From: Ralstonia pickettii
Lineage (GTDB): Bacteria; Pseudomonadota; Gammaproteobacteria; Burkholderiales; Burkholderiaceae
Reading direction: 5' to 3'
Length of the DNA: 64,000 nucleotides
NCBI RefSeq assembly: GCF_000607165.1
Contig: NZ_JFZG01000025.1
Coordinates: forward strand, 124,001 to 188,000
Part shown: positions 35,739 to 43,949 of the stretch, piece after piece
Position numbering within the stretch: position 1 is the first letter of the stretch
How the letters are laid out: each line of letters opens with the position of its first letter
Notes under the pieces: model-generated
What the model was told of the DNA's origin: nothing
Database searches by the model: none
The model's input: the letters and a program-made list of their open reading frames with translations, nothing else
Position numbers and translations under genes: made by a program

Positions 35739-36955
35739 AGCATCCACCCGTTGGTACCTTCCGCATCGGCAGCGTCGACTTGGGCGCGGATCATCTCGGC
35801 ATTGAACTCACGACGATCAAAAGCATAGTCCCGGAACGCCTGCAGCCATGGCCGGAACCTCACCCCCGGCAAACCTGTACGCCGCTTCGCTTCAGCCAGA
35901 GAGTGCGAGACGATCTCGCCGGGATTCTCGGTGGGTTTTCTGACGCCCGGCAAGCCCCAAGTGAAACCGGACGGATAGAGCATGGGCGAGATGTAGTCGA
36001 CCACAGCACCCAATGTGTTGATCTGCTGGCCGATCGCCGTGTCGTCGGTGTTCCAGCAGACGTAGCCGAAAATATCCGCTGCCAGGTAAATGTTGTACGG
36101 CCGCAGCCGCTCTCTCGCCTGCGCAAGAAAACCTGTCACGGCCGCAACCCGGTGTGCTTGCGTGTTGGCCTGATGGAACTGCAAGCCATTGGCGTCCGGA
36201 AAACGCAGGTAGTCGAACTGGATTTCGTCGAACCCGAGTCTTGCAGCCTCTTCCGCCACGTCAAGTGTGTTGGCCCAGGCGGCTTCGACACCGGGGTCGA
36301 TCCATTGTTGATCTTCACGATCGTGCCAGACCGCTCCATCGCGATCTCGCACGGCCCATTCGGGGTGCACCCGGGCCAACGGGTCGTCCTTGAAGACAAC
36401 GATGCGCGCAATCAGATACAGGCCACGTAGACGAAGTTGCCGAATCACGGCGGCGAACTGGTTGAAGCGGGCTGCACCGTTTTTCTGTTCGCGGGCCGCG
36501 CCTACTGCCACACGGGCCGCGCTCGGGTAAGGTGTATCGCCCCGGTCGCCCTTCATGTCGATCACCAGCGCGTTGATGGCCGTCTCGCCCTGAAGTGCGA
36601 CAGCCGCATCGCGCAAGGATCGGTTGGATACGCCCTGTACCGACAGATAGACCGCCCGGGGCTTGATCTGCTTGAGCACGATCTCGCCTGCGGCCTGCGC
36701 GCCGCCAAGCACCCGCTCGGCACGTGCGTAGCCGGGAGCGCGGACACTGAGCGTCGCGCGTGCATCCACTGCCGATGTCGGAATGGCGGCCAGGCCAGCA
36801 GCATCGGTCGTTCCGCTCTGCCCCTGAACGAATGTGATCGCGCCTTCCACAGGACGGTGGGTCTGTGCGTCTACCACCCTGACCTCGGTTGCGCCGGCAA
36901 GCGGCGCGCAACAGAGCCACGCCGCTGCAAGCCAGTGGCGCAGGCGGCTATTCAT
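35693..36955 (-). CDS. putative glycoside hydrolase (DUF4015 type)
   Basis: A 420-residue exported protein. Signal peptide MNSRLRHWLAAAWLCCAPLAGA, then a small carboxypeptidase-regulatory-like beta domain (VVDAQTHRPVEGAITFV..., about 25-95), then a TIM-barrel glycoside hydrolase of the DUF4015 family with GFDEIQFDYLRFPD (about 242-255, the likely acid residues) and YISPMLYPSGF. Similar barrels form the hydrolase half of PgaB. Start at 36955 overlaps the deacetylase gene by 8 bp; its 3' end overlaps the amidase-NamZ gene by about 46 bp. Polysaccharide substrate unknown. Confidence 0.85.
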   Translation of the reverse strand: MNSRLRHWLAAAWLCCAPLAGATEVRVVDAQTHRPVEGAITFVQGQSGTTDAAGLAAIPTSAVDARATLSVRAPGYARAERVLGGAQAAGEIVLKQIKPRAVYLSVQGVSNRSLRDAAVALQGETAINALVIDMKGDRGDTPYPSAARVAVGAAREQKNGAARFNQFAAVIRQLRLRGLYLIARIVVFKDDPLARVHPEWAVRDRDGAVWHDREDQQWIDPGVEAAWANTLDVAEEAARLGFDEIQFDYLRFPDANGLQFHQANTQAHRVAAVTGFLAQARERLRPYNIYLAADIFGYVCWNTDDTAIGQQINTLGAVVDYISPMLYPSGFTWGLPGVRKPTENPGEIVSHSLAEAKRRTGLPGVRFRPWLQAFRDYAFDRREFNAEMIRAQVDAADAEGTNGWMLWNARNRYDPANLPR

Positions 36956-37736
36956 GATTGCCCCCGGCTGCATTGAGAATGTTCGTCATGCATCGCGCTC
37001 CACAGCCATCGGTGATCAGGTATCGGGGCAGTGCGAGGGCGGGTTGCTTCGCCCGCAACGGTTGCGCGTCCAGCGTGAAGGCTGCGGTATAGCCCTCCTC
37101 TTGCGCGATGCGTTCCAACTCAGCATCGTGGATGCCGAAAGGCCAAGCAAGCAAATGCACCGGAACGCCGATCTCCGTTTCGATGCGCACCTTTGCACGG
37201 CGCAACTGATCGTGGGCGAACTTGACGAAATCATCGGCGCTGCGGTGCATCCGTTCCACCCGGAAGTTCGGATGCCAGTAGGTATGAGACTGCACGTCAA
37301 ACTGGCCGGTGCGGGCCAGCTCTCGCAACTGTGGCCAGGTCATCGCGTATGCGGCATTTGAGATGGCAGACGGGTACACAAATAGCGTTACGAGAATGCG
37401 CCGGCCGCGCAGCGCGGGCCACAACGTCTCGTAGACAGACCGATGGCCGTCATCCACCGTAATGGCCACGGCCTTCGCCGGCAGTGCATCTTGCTCGCCC
37501 TCGTGCCAGCGCAGGATGTCTGCGAGCGGAACGATGCGATAACCAGCCGCCTCGATCGCCTGTAGATGCGCTTCGAATGTCTGCATCCGAACCGTCATGG
37601 TGCTATCCACCGTCGATGCAAAGCGGTGATAGATGAGCACCACCACATGTGGCTCCACGGCCGCCATATCTGCGTTGGCACTAGGGCACGCAAACATCAG
37701 AAGCGCCCAGCACAACGAGAAGACCCAGGTGTTCAT
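36948..37736 (-). CDS. polysaccharide deacetylase (NodB fold)
   Basis: A 262-residue exported deacetylase. Signal peptide MNTWVFSLCWALLMFACPSANA. The NodB homology domain has TVDDGHRSVYE (metal-binding Asp pair, about 92-102) and QSHTYWHPN (His-x3-His, about 152-160), and the start VVVLIYHRF is as in PgaB/IcaB-like N-deacetylases. Likely removes N-acetyl groups from poly-N-acetylglucosamine or peptidoglycan in the periplasm. The start at 37736 follows TCGGAGTTGCGGCTG; the frame continues open to 38570 through the rhomboid gene. Followed directly by the DUF4015 hydrolase, which recalls a split PgaB. Confidence 0.88.
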   Translation of the reverse strand: MNTWVFSLCWALLMFACPSANADMAAVEPHVVVLIYHRFASTVDSTMTVRMQTFEAHLQAIEAAGYRIVPLADILRWHEGEQDALPAKAVAITVDDGHRSVYETLWPALRGRRILVTLFVYPSAISNAAYAMTWPQLRELARTGQFDVQSHTYWHPNFRVERMHRSADDFVKFAHDQLRRAKVRIETEIGVPVHLLAWPFGIHDAELERIAQEEGYTAAFTLDAQPLRAKQPALALPRYLITDGCGARCMTNILNAAGGNHE

Positions 37737-37789
37737 CAGCCGCAACTCCGAAGGAATATGGATAGAGCGCCTCGCCCGCCCCGCCCGGC

Positions 37790-38383
37790 CTATGACTCGC
37801 GGGGTGTGCCGTGCAGCCAATGCCAGAGCAGCACTCCGCTGCCCGCCATGCCGCCCAGATGGGCAAAGTGCGCGACATCGACTTCGGTTCCACTCACGCC
37901 CAGCGTCAGTTCCACGATCGCATAGAGCGTCGCAAACACCCACGCAGGCATGGGGATGGGTGGGATCAACGGAACAATCATGCGATTGGGAAACAGGACG
38001 GCGTAAGCGAGAAGCAATCCGAATACGCCACCGGAAGCGCCAATGACCGGACCCGCCGGCAGAACGCTGAAGACGGTAAAAGCGATTTGGGCGAACGCCG
38101 CGCTCAAGATGCTGGATACGTAGAGCAGCCAAGTCCGAGGCGTGCCCACGGTGCGTTCCACGTCGCGCCCGAACATGTAGAGGCCGAACATGTTGAGCGC
38201 CAGATGCGCCCCGTTCGCATGCAGGAAAGCGTATGTCAGCGGTTGCCACGGCATGAATCCGCTGCGCAGGCCGGCCCCTGATATGCCGAGCGGCCAGAGC
38301 GCAAAGGTACGCAGCAGCGCGTCTCCCGCAAAGAGCTCTGCACCGAACACGGCCACGTTGATGAGGATGAGCAGCTTGATCAT
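37790..38383 (-). CDS. rhomboid family intramembrane serine protease
   Basis: A 197-residue polytopic membrane protein with about six transmembrane helices. It has the rhomboid hallmarks: HANGAHLALNMFGLYMFG (about 56-73), the catalytic serine in GASGGVFGLLLAY (about 122-134) and the catalytic histidine in HFAHLGGMAGSG (about 172-183). Cleaves membrane-anchored substrates within the bilayer. Start at 38383 follows CAGGGGTGCCTTC. First gene of the cell-wall/polysaccharide operon; the deacetylase follows after 53 bp. Confidence 0.92.
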   Translation of the reverse strand: MIKLLILINVAVFGAELFAGDALLRTFALWPLGISGAGLRSGFMPWQPLTYAFLHANGAHLALNMFGLYMFGRDVERTVGTPRTWLLYVSSILSAAFAQIAFTVFSVLPAGPVIGASGGVFGLLLAYAVLFPNRMIVPLIPPIPMPAWVFATLYAIVELTLGVSGTEVDVAHFAHLGGMAGSGVLLWHWLHGTPRES

Positions 38384-38433
38384 GAAGGCACCCCTGATCT
38401 CTGCCCACGATACGGCCGCGCGCGTTGGCCGGA

Positions 38434-38447
38434 TTGATCTCGCGCAA
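38434..38447 (-). promoter_or_regulatory. FNR-type box, rhomboid operon
   Basis: TTGATCTCGCGCAA: TTGAT half plus CGCAA (a TTGCG half). On the minus strand TATCGT (38407-38412) is centred 31 bp away, predicting a start near 38399. Confidence 0.65.
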
Positions 38448-38493
38448 GCCGGTTCGACAGTGTGTCGTGATCCGGCAAAGCCACGCATTCCGT

Positions 38494-38507
38494 TTGATGT
38501 GCCGCAA
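38494..38507 (+). promoter_or_regulatory. FNR-type box, polX
   Basis: TTGATGTGCCGCAA, the same TTGAT/TTGCG hybrid. AACGAT (38529-38534) is centred 31 bp downstream, predicting a start near 38542, 22 nt before the ATG. Confidence 0.6.
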
Positions 38508-38563
38508 GGCCCTGGTATGGCCAGATGAAACGATGAAGCTACGAGCACACAAGAGGATGTCCC

Positions 38564-40312
38564 ATGCCATTGGCCGCTTCCTATCAGTACCCCGCGAATC
38601 AGGCCATCGCCGCGATCTTTAACGAAATCGCTGATTTGCTGGAGGTTGAGGAGGCCAACCCGTTTCGGGTGCGCGCTTACCGCAATGCTGCCCGCATGGT
38701 CGAAGGCATGACGGAAGGCGTTGACGCCATGCTGGCACGCGGCGCCGACTTGACCGCCTTGCCCGGTGTCGGGGTCGACCTCTCGGCAAAGATGCGCGAG
38801 ATCGTCGAAACGGGAAGCTGCGCCATGCTCACGCGCGTGCGCACCGAGGTTCCATCGTACGTACTTCAACTGCTCCAATTGCCCGGCCTTGGCCCAAAGC
38901 GGGCCCGTGCGCTGCAACACGAACTGGGCATCACATCGTTGGACGAGTTGGCTCGGGCTGCGGCGGCGCACCGCATTCGCGAACTGCATGGCTTCGGCGC
39001 CCGAAGCGAACTGCGGTTGCTCGAAACCCTCAAGGCGCGTCTGGCACGCGATCGCCGTTATGGCTTGGCAACCGCCAAGCCATGTGCCGACGCATTGACG
39101 CATTACCTGCTGGCAAGCGGCCTGGTCGACCAACTCGTCGTGGCCGGCAGCTACCGCAGAGGGCGAGACACCGTGGGGGACCTTGATCTGCTCATCACGG
39201 GAAGAAAGCGCGCGCAGATCGTTGAGCATCTCGTGCACTACAACGAGGTAGCCACTCGGATCTCTGCGGGGCCCACCCGCGCCAGCGTCGTCCTGAAAAA
39301 TGGCATGCAGGTGGACTTGCGCGTGGTGCGGCCCGACGCTTTCGGCGCGGCGCTTGTGTATTCCACCGGCTCGAAGGCCCATAACATCGCGCTGCGCAAA
39401 CTTGCACAGACCCAGGGGCTGAAGATCAACGAGTACGGTGTTTTCCGAGGAAAGGAGCGTATCGCCGGCCAGACGGAGGCATCGGTCTACCGCGCAGTCG
39501 GGTTGCCCTGGATCTGCCCCGAGCTGCGCGAAGACCACGGGGAGATCGCGGCCGCGCAGTCCGGCTTGCTGCCATCCCTCCTTGAGCAGAGCGACATCAA
39601 GGGGGATCTTCATGTCCACACATCCGCCAGCGACGGCACCGCCAGCCTCGAAGCCATGGCAGCGCAAGCGCGTCTGCTGGGCTATCAATACCTGGCAGTG
39701 ACCGACCATTCGCCGCGCATTGCCGTGACACACGGGCTTACGGCAGATCGCCTGGCCGCACAAGCCGATGCCATCGACCGGTTCAACGCCGAGCACAAGG
39801 GTTGGCCCGTGCTGCTCAAGGGGGTTGAAGTCGACATCCTGGAGGACGGGTCACTGGACCTGCCCGACTCGGTGCTGGGGCGCCTGGACCTTGTTGTGGG
39901 CGCCATCCACAGCCATTTCAGTCTGCCGGTCGATCAACAGACCTCGCGCATTCTCCGTGCGCTCGACCATCCCCACTTCAGCATCCTTGCCCACCCGCTG
40001 GGCCGCCTGATCGGCGAGCGCAACGCCTGCAATGTTGACCTCAAGCGGGTTCTGACAGCCATCGCGCAGCGCGGCTGCTACGTTGAGGCCAATGCCCAAC
40101 CCACGCGACTGGATCTGTCCGACATTGGATGCCGCCTGGCAAAGGCGGAAGGTGTGCTCGTGAGCATTGCGTCCGACGCGCACAGCCCCGCCGATCTGAT
40201 GAACCTGCCCCTTGGTGTCACGCAAGCTCGCCGCGCATGGCTGGGGCAAGCGGACGTACTCAATGCGCACGCGCTCGACACCCTGCTGCCGTTGTTGAAG
40301 CGAACCATGTGA
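38564..40312 (+). CDS. polX: DNA polymerase/3'-5' exonuclease PolX
   Basis: Family X repair polymerase with C-terminal PHP exonuclease, 582 residues. Order: 8-kDa helix-hairpin-helix domain (ANPFRVRAYRNAARMVEG, LPGVGVDLSAK), fingers with LPGLGPKRAR, nucleotidyltransferase palm with GSYRRGRDTVGDLDLLI (about 190-206, metal-binding Asp pair), and the PHP domain with DLHVHTSASDG (about 348-358) and TDHSPRIAVTHG. Gap filling in base-excision or end repair is expected. Start at 38564 after AAGAGGATGTCCC. Driven away from the rhomboid operon by its own FNR-type box. Confidence 0.95.
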   Translation: MPLAASYQYPANQAIAAIFNEIADLLEVEEANPFRVRAYRNAARMVEGMTEGVDAMLARGADLTALPGVGVDLSAKMREIVETGSCAMLTRVRTEVPSYVLQLLQLPGLGPKRARALQHELGITSLDELARAAAAHRIRELHGFGARSELRLLETLKARLARDRRYGLATAKPCADALTHYLLASGLVDQLVVAGSYRRGRDTVGDLDLLITGRKRAQIVEHLVHYNEVATRISAGPTRASVVLKNGMQVDLRVVRPDAFGAALVYSTGSKAHNIALRKLAQTQGLKINEYGVFRGKERIAGQTEASVYRAVGLPWICPELREDHGEIAAAQSGLLPSLLEQSDIKGDLHVHTSASDGTASLEAMAAQARLLGYQYLAVTDHSPRIAVTHGLTADRLAAQADAIDRFNAEHKGWPVLLKGVEVDILEDGSLDLPDSVLGRLDLVVGAIHSHFSLPVDQQTSRILRALDHPHFSILAHPLGRLIGERNACNVDLKRVLTAIAQRGCYVEANAQPTRLDLSDIGCRLAKAEGVLVSIASDAHSPADLMNLPLGVTQARRAWLGQADVLNAHALDTLLPLLKRTM

Positions 40313-40384
40313 TGACCGCATGCGCACACCACCTCGGACAGTCTGTATTTGCACCGCAACATGCCGTACGCCGTGCCCCTCGGG

Positions 40385-40398
40385 TTGATCCGAGTCAA
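40385..40398 (+). promoter_or_regulatory. FNR-type box, hibernation factor 3
   Basis: TTGATCCGAGTCAA, perfect TTGAT-N4-GTCAA. AAGAAT (40420-40425) is centred 31 bp downstream; predicted start near 40433, which excludes the in-frame ATG at 40432 and supports 40474. Confidence 0.85.
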
Positions 40399-40473
40399 GG
40401 TGCCGGAAATCGTGCGGTCAAGAATGGACACATGAATTTCCACATCAGTCACCAGACCAACCGGAGCCAAACC

Positions 40474-40791
40474 ATGAGCGTCCCAGTCGACATTTCTTTC
40501 CAGGGTATTCCGCATTCCAAGGCCGTCGAAGAAGCGGTTATCAACCATGCAGACCGCTTGAAGCGTATTCATGCCGATCTGATGCGCTGCCGCGTGAGCC
40601 TTGCCGTCGGCGCCAAGCATCAGCACCAGGGCAAGCCGTTCGACGTCAACGTCCACGTGTTCACACCGCATCAGACGCATGTTTCGAGCAACACCTCCAA
40701 CGAGGACCCATACGTCGCACTTCACGAGGCCTTCTCGCACGTGGAACGAATGCTCGTGGAAGCCAGTAGCAAACGCTCGTCACAGTCTTGA
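40474..40791 (+). CDS. HPF/RaiA-like ribosome hibernation factor 3
   Basis: A 105-residue short hibernation factor: VPVDISFQGIPHSKAVEEAVINHADRL then the basic loop RCRVSLAVGAKHQHQGKPF and a last helix. Closest to copy 2 at 30269. The ATG at 40474 follows CCGGAGCCAAACC and agrees with the mapped promoter. Single-gene unit between polX and the convergent phaB. Confidence 0.9.
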   Translation: MSVPVDISFQGIPHSKAVEEAVINHADRLKRIHADLMRCRVSLAVGAKHQHQGKPFDVNVHVFTPHQTHVSSNTSNEDPYVALHEAFSHVERMLVEASSKRSSQS

Positions 40792-40814
40792 GGCGTCGTG
40801 GGCATGCACGCGCA

Positions 40815-41561
40815 CTATTGCATGTGCATGCCACCATTCACGGCCAGGTTGGCACCGGTGACGTAGGCCGCGTCCTCGCCGCACAGAAAGGCCGCCAAGG
40901 CAGCCACTTCTTCCGGCCGGCCGAGGCGGCCCACCGGAATCTGCGGAAGAATCCGCTCTTGCATGATCTCGTGGGGAATATCGCGCGTCATTCGCGTGGC
41001 GAGATAACCGGGCGAAATCGTGTTGACGGTCACGCCCTTTGCGGCGCACTCAAGTGCCAGCGCCTTGGTGAACCCATGTATGCCAGCCTTGGCCGCCGCG
41101 TAGTTCGTCTGCCCGAATGCGCCCCGCGATCCGTTGACTGACGAGATGTTGATGATGCGGCCCCAACCGCGCTCGATCATGCCTTCGTATAGCGGCTTGG
41201 TCATGTTGAAGACGGAGTCGAGATCGGTGGCCAGCACGTTCCGCCAGGCATCCAGCGTCATGCGCTTGAAGGTCGTGTCCTGGGTGATACCGGCGTTGTT
41301 CACCAGAATGTCGACCGGGCCCACCGTCGAGAGCACATCCGATGCGCACCGCTGGCAAGCGTCGTAGTCAGCCACATCCACCGCGAACGTCTGAAACAGA
41401 CGCCCCTGGGCATGCTGTTCCGCCATCCATGCGGTCACATGCGTATTGCCCAACGAATGCGTCACCACAACCCGATGCCCTTGCGCATGAAGACGGATGG
41501 CAATGGCTTCGCCCAACCCGCCCATACCACCGGTGACGAGCGCAATGCGTTGTGTTGTCAT
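40815..41561 (-). CDS. phaB: acetoacetyl-CoA reductase
   Basis: NADPH-dependent short-chain dehydrogenase, 248 residues, reducing acetoacetyl-CoA to (R)-3-hydroxybutyryl-CoA for PHB synthesis. Rossmann motif VTGGMGGLGEAIA (about 9-21), NNAGITQD (about 88-95), and the catalytic Ser/Tyr/Lys in NISSVNGSRGAFGQTNYAAAKAG, a close look-alike of Ralstonia PhaB. Start at 41561 lies 7 nt after the preceding stop. Last gene of the adh operon. No PHA synthase is in the window; PhaB together with the two phasins suggests PHB or redox balancing under low oxygen. Confidence 0.92.
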   Translation of the reverse strand: MTTQRIALVTGGMGGLGEAIAIRLHAQGHRVVVTHSLGNTHVTAWMAEQHAQGRLFQTFAVDVADYDACQRCASDVLSTVGPVDILVNNAGITQDTTFKRMTLDAWRNVLATDLDSVFNMTKPLYEGMIERGWGRIINISSVNGSRGAFGQTNYAAAKAGIHGFTKALALECAAKGVTVNTISPGYLATRMTRDIPHEIMQERILPQIPVGRLGRPEEVAALAAFLCGEDAAYVTGANLAVNGGMHMQ

Positions 41562-41568
41562 GACGGTC

Positions 41569-42075
41569 TCATCGCGTCGTCGGACGTGCGCCAGTGCGAG
41601 GGCAATCGCGCTTGCACAGCAGCCACCGGTCTGTTTCCGGTTCGATACGCAACCGCACAACGGTATCGACCGGCTGTGCGCCGGCGCGAATGCTCAGGGT
41701 CTGCATCACACCCCGATACGCGGCCGTTATCTGATAGTGCCCGCGAGGCAATCGCATATACAACAGGGGGCCCTCCGTGCGCACGCGCAAACGGAGCTTG
41801 CCGCGATCATCGGCAACCGAAACATCCACATCCGACAACGCCTCGCCGGTTCTGGCCGACACCACGTTCAGCCGCACATTGAAACGACGTGCCATCGCGT
41901 GCATGGTGTCGCGCTCGTCGCTCCCCACGCCACCTGACACATAGGCGATCTCGTTCTGTACGCGGACCTCCGGCGCTGCCGCAGCATCCGGCCCGACTGC
42001 ACCAGCGTGCGCGCTGGCGGCCAAAACCAACGCGGCGAGAATGCCGTGTGGCAAAAAACGACCTGCTTGGCTCAT
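41569..42075 (-). CDS. exported protein with carboxypeptidase-regulatory-like domain
   Basis: A 168-residue protein with a signal peptide (PHGILAALVLAASAHAGA). The middle reads MARRFNVRLNVVSARTGEALSDVDVSVADDRGK...LPRGHYQITAAYRGV, the pattern of transthyretin-like/carboxypeptidase-regulatory beta domains. Three or more cysteines are absent from the mature part except a C-terminal pair (CKRDC). Start at ATG 42075 with TGAGGT upstream; a GTG at 42087 is possible. Function unknown; sits between the nitroreductase and phaB genes. Confidence 0.7.
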   Translation of the reverse strand: MSQAGRFLPHGILAALVLAASAHAGAVGPDAAAAPEVRVQNEIAYVSGGVGSDERDTMHAMARRFNVRLNVVSARTGEALSDVDVSVADDRGKLRLRVRTEGPLLYMRLPRGHYQITAAYRGVMQTLSIRAGAQPVDTVVRLRIEPETDRWLLCKRDCPRTGARPTTR

Positions 42076-42083
42076 CTCATACC

Positions 42084-42740
42084 TCACTGATCAGCGGCCG
42101 GGTGGCCAACCGTCTGCGCCAGCACCGGAACCTCGTCTTCATTGAGTGACAAGGCTTCTGCCAGCAGACGCTGATTGAGCCAGCCACGCACCACACAGCC
42201 GAGCCCGGCCGAAGCACAGTAAAGCGACACGTTTTGCGAGATCGCTCCTGCGGCGACGCCGGAAAAGGTTTCGCGCACCGCTTCGGGCATCTGGTCTGCA
42301 CGAGCATGGTTCACCACGTACACCAGATCCAGCGGCGCCTTGCCGACAAAATCCTGGTACCCCGTCAGGTTGCGCGCGTCCACGGCGTGCTTGAGCCGCA
42401 AGCGGTGCGCCACAGGCTCGTATTCGTAGACGCCTTCCGGCAGGGCGACGTAGATGTCGATCTCGTTCAGGCCATGCGCTGAAGGCGCGGTGCGCCCGCC
42501 TGTTTCCGGCCGGTTGATGCCGTTCGCCGCCCATAGCAATTCGCTCAGTTGCTGCAGCGACAGTGGCGTGGGCGCGAATTCCCGCACGCTTTTCCGCTTG
42601 GTCAGCGCGGCAGTCAACGTGTTGCCGCCATCCAGTAGCGGCGGCGCCAGCGGAATGGTTGCCGGTGGTGCCGCGTGGGACGTTGGCTGCGGCAGTAGAT
42701 GTTGCACAGGGTCATAAGACAGGAGCATCGCCTTGCTCAT
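42084..42740 (-). CDS. SagB-type nitroreductase family protein
   Basis: A 218-residue FMN-dependent oxidoreductase fold. RKSVREFAPTPLSLQQLSELLWAANGINRP (about 49-78) is the usual FMN-contact region, and GAISQNVSLYCASAGLGCVVRG near the C terminus is typical of the SagB/ThcOx-like group. It could reduce nitro or enoate compounds or oxidise a small metabolite; no peptide-maturation genes are nearby. Start at 42740 follows GAGGTGGATGCC. Second gene of the adh operon. Confidence 0.87.
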   Translation of the reverse strand: MSKAMLLSYDPVQHLLPQPTSHAAPPATIPLAPPLLDGGNTLTAALTKRKSVREFAPTPLSLQQLSELLWAANGINRPETGGRTAPSAHGLNEIDIYVALPEGVYEYEPVAHRLRLKHAVDARNLTGYQDFVGKAPLDLVYVVNHARADQMPEAVRETFSGVAAGAISQNVSLYCASAGLGCVVRGWLNQRLLAEALSLNEDEVPVLAQTVGHPAADQ

Positions 42741-42784
42741 GGCATCCACCTCACAAAACTGAAAATCCATCGGACATGTGCCGC

Positions 42785-43822
42785 CTAGGCGGAGATGATC
42801 ACCTTGAGTGCCTGCGTCTTCGCGGCGTTGCGGAACGTATCGTAGGCAGTGAGGATGTCATCGAGCTTGAACCGATGCGTAATGAGCTGCCCTGGCAGAA
42901 GCTTCCCCGCGCGCACCGTTTTCAGAAGCATCGGTGTGCTGACCGTATCCACGAGCCTTGTTGTGATGGCGATGTTCTGGCTCCACAACGTTTCCAGATG
43001 CAGGTCTGCCTTGACGCCATGCACCCCAATGTTCGCAATCACCCCGCCCGGCGCAACCAGTTGCTGGCAGAGTTCGAACGTCGCGGGCACGCCCACTGCC
43101 TCGATCGCACAATCGACCCCCACGCCATCCGTCAGCCGCTTCACGGCGGCAACGGCGTCTTCACTGGAGACGTTGATGCAGGCCGTTGCACCCAGCCGGC
43201 CGGCTACTTCCAGCCGCGCCATGTTCGTGTCGATCATGATGATCTGCGCCGGCGAGTAGAACTGCGCCGTCAGCAACGAGGCCAGCCCGATGGGGCCTGC
43301 ACCGACAATTGCCACGCTGTTGCCGGGCTGGACGCGGCCATTCAGTACGCCGCATTCGAATCCAGTCGGAAAGATGTCAGACAGCATCACCAGCGCCTCT
43401 TCATCAACGCTAGGCGGCAGTTTGTAAAGGCTGGTCTCGGCGTGCAGAATCCTGACGTACTCGGCCTGCACGCCGTCGATGCGATTGCCCAGGATCCAGC
43501 CGCCCGTCTCGCAGTGCGAGTACATGCCGCGCCGGCAGTTCGCACATTTTCCGCAAGACGAGATGCACGAGATCAGCACATGATCACCAGGCTGGAGCGA
43601 TGTCACGGCAGCGCCCACGGACTCCACCACGCCCACGCCCTCGTGGCCCAGCGTGCGCCCCGGCTCGCAGGTCGGCACGTCGCCCTTGATGATGTGCAGA
43701 TCGGTACCGCAAATGGTCGTCAACGTGACGCGCACTACCGCGTCGCCGGGCGCCTGCAATTCCGGTTTCGGCTTGTCGGCCAGGGTGATCTTGCCGGGCC
43801 CTTCGTAGACGAGTGCTTTCAT
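42785..43822 (-). CDS. zinc-dependent alcohol dehydrogenase
   Basis: Medium-chain dehydrogenase, 345 residues. Catalytic zinc residues in CGTDLHI (about 37-43) and GHEGVG (about 58-63), structural zinc cysteines in SSCGKCANCRRGMYSHC (about 91-107), and the NAD fold VAIVGAGPIGLAS. Likely interconverts alcohols and aldehydes/ketones with NAD(H), for example isopropanol or ethanol. The start at 43822 fits the predicted transcript start near 43843 and excludes the in-frame codon at 43861. First gene of an operon with nitroreductase, exported protein and phaB. Confidence 0.92.
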   Translation of the reverse strand: MKALVYEGPGKITLADKPKPELQAPGDAVVRVTLTTICGTDLHIIKGDVPTCEPGRTLGHEGVGVVESVGAAVTSLQPGDHVLISCISSCGKCANCRRGMYSHCETGGWILGNRIDGVQAEYVRILHAETSLYKLPPSVDEEALVMLSDIFPTGFECGVLNGRVQPGNSVAIVGAGPIGLASLLTAQFYSPAQIIMIDTNMARLEVAGRLGATACINVSSEDAVAAVKRLTDGVGVDCAIEAVGVPATFELCQQLVAPGGVIANIGVHGVKADLHLETLWSQNIAITTRLVDTVSTPMLLKTVRAGKLLPGQLITHRFKLDDILTAYDTFRNAAKTQALKVIISA

Positions 43823-43877
43823 GGGAATCACCAACGAGGACGATGACTCCATGCTAGGCAACCGCCCTGCGCGGACG

Positions 43878-43891
43878 TTGATCTACGTCAG
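43878..43891. promoter_or_regulatory. FNR-type box shared by adh and the APH/AAA gene
   Basis: TTGATCTACGTCAG. Minus strand: TAGCAT (43851-43856) centred 31 bp away toward adh. Plus strand: GATATT (43913-43918) centred 31 bp away toward the kinase gene. One box may serve both promoters. Confidence 0.75.
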
Positions 43892-43949
43892 GGCGCATGG
43901 CAGCAACCGCGCGATATTGACCTTCTATATCCGGAGGCGAAACCCGCGT

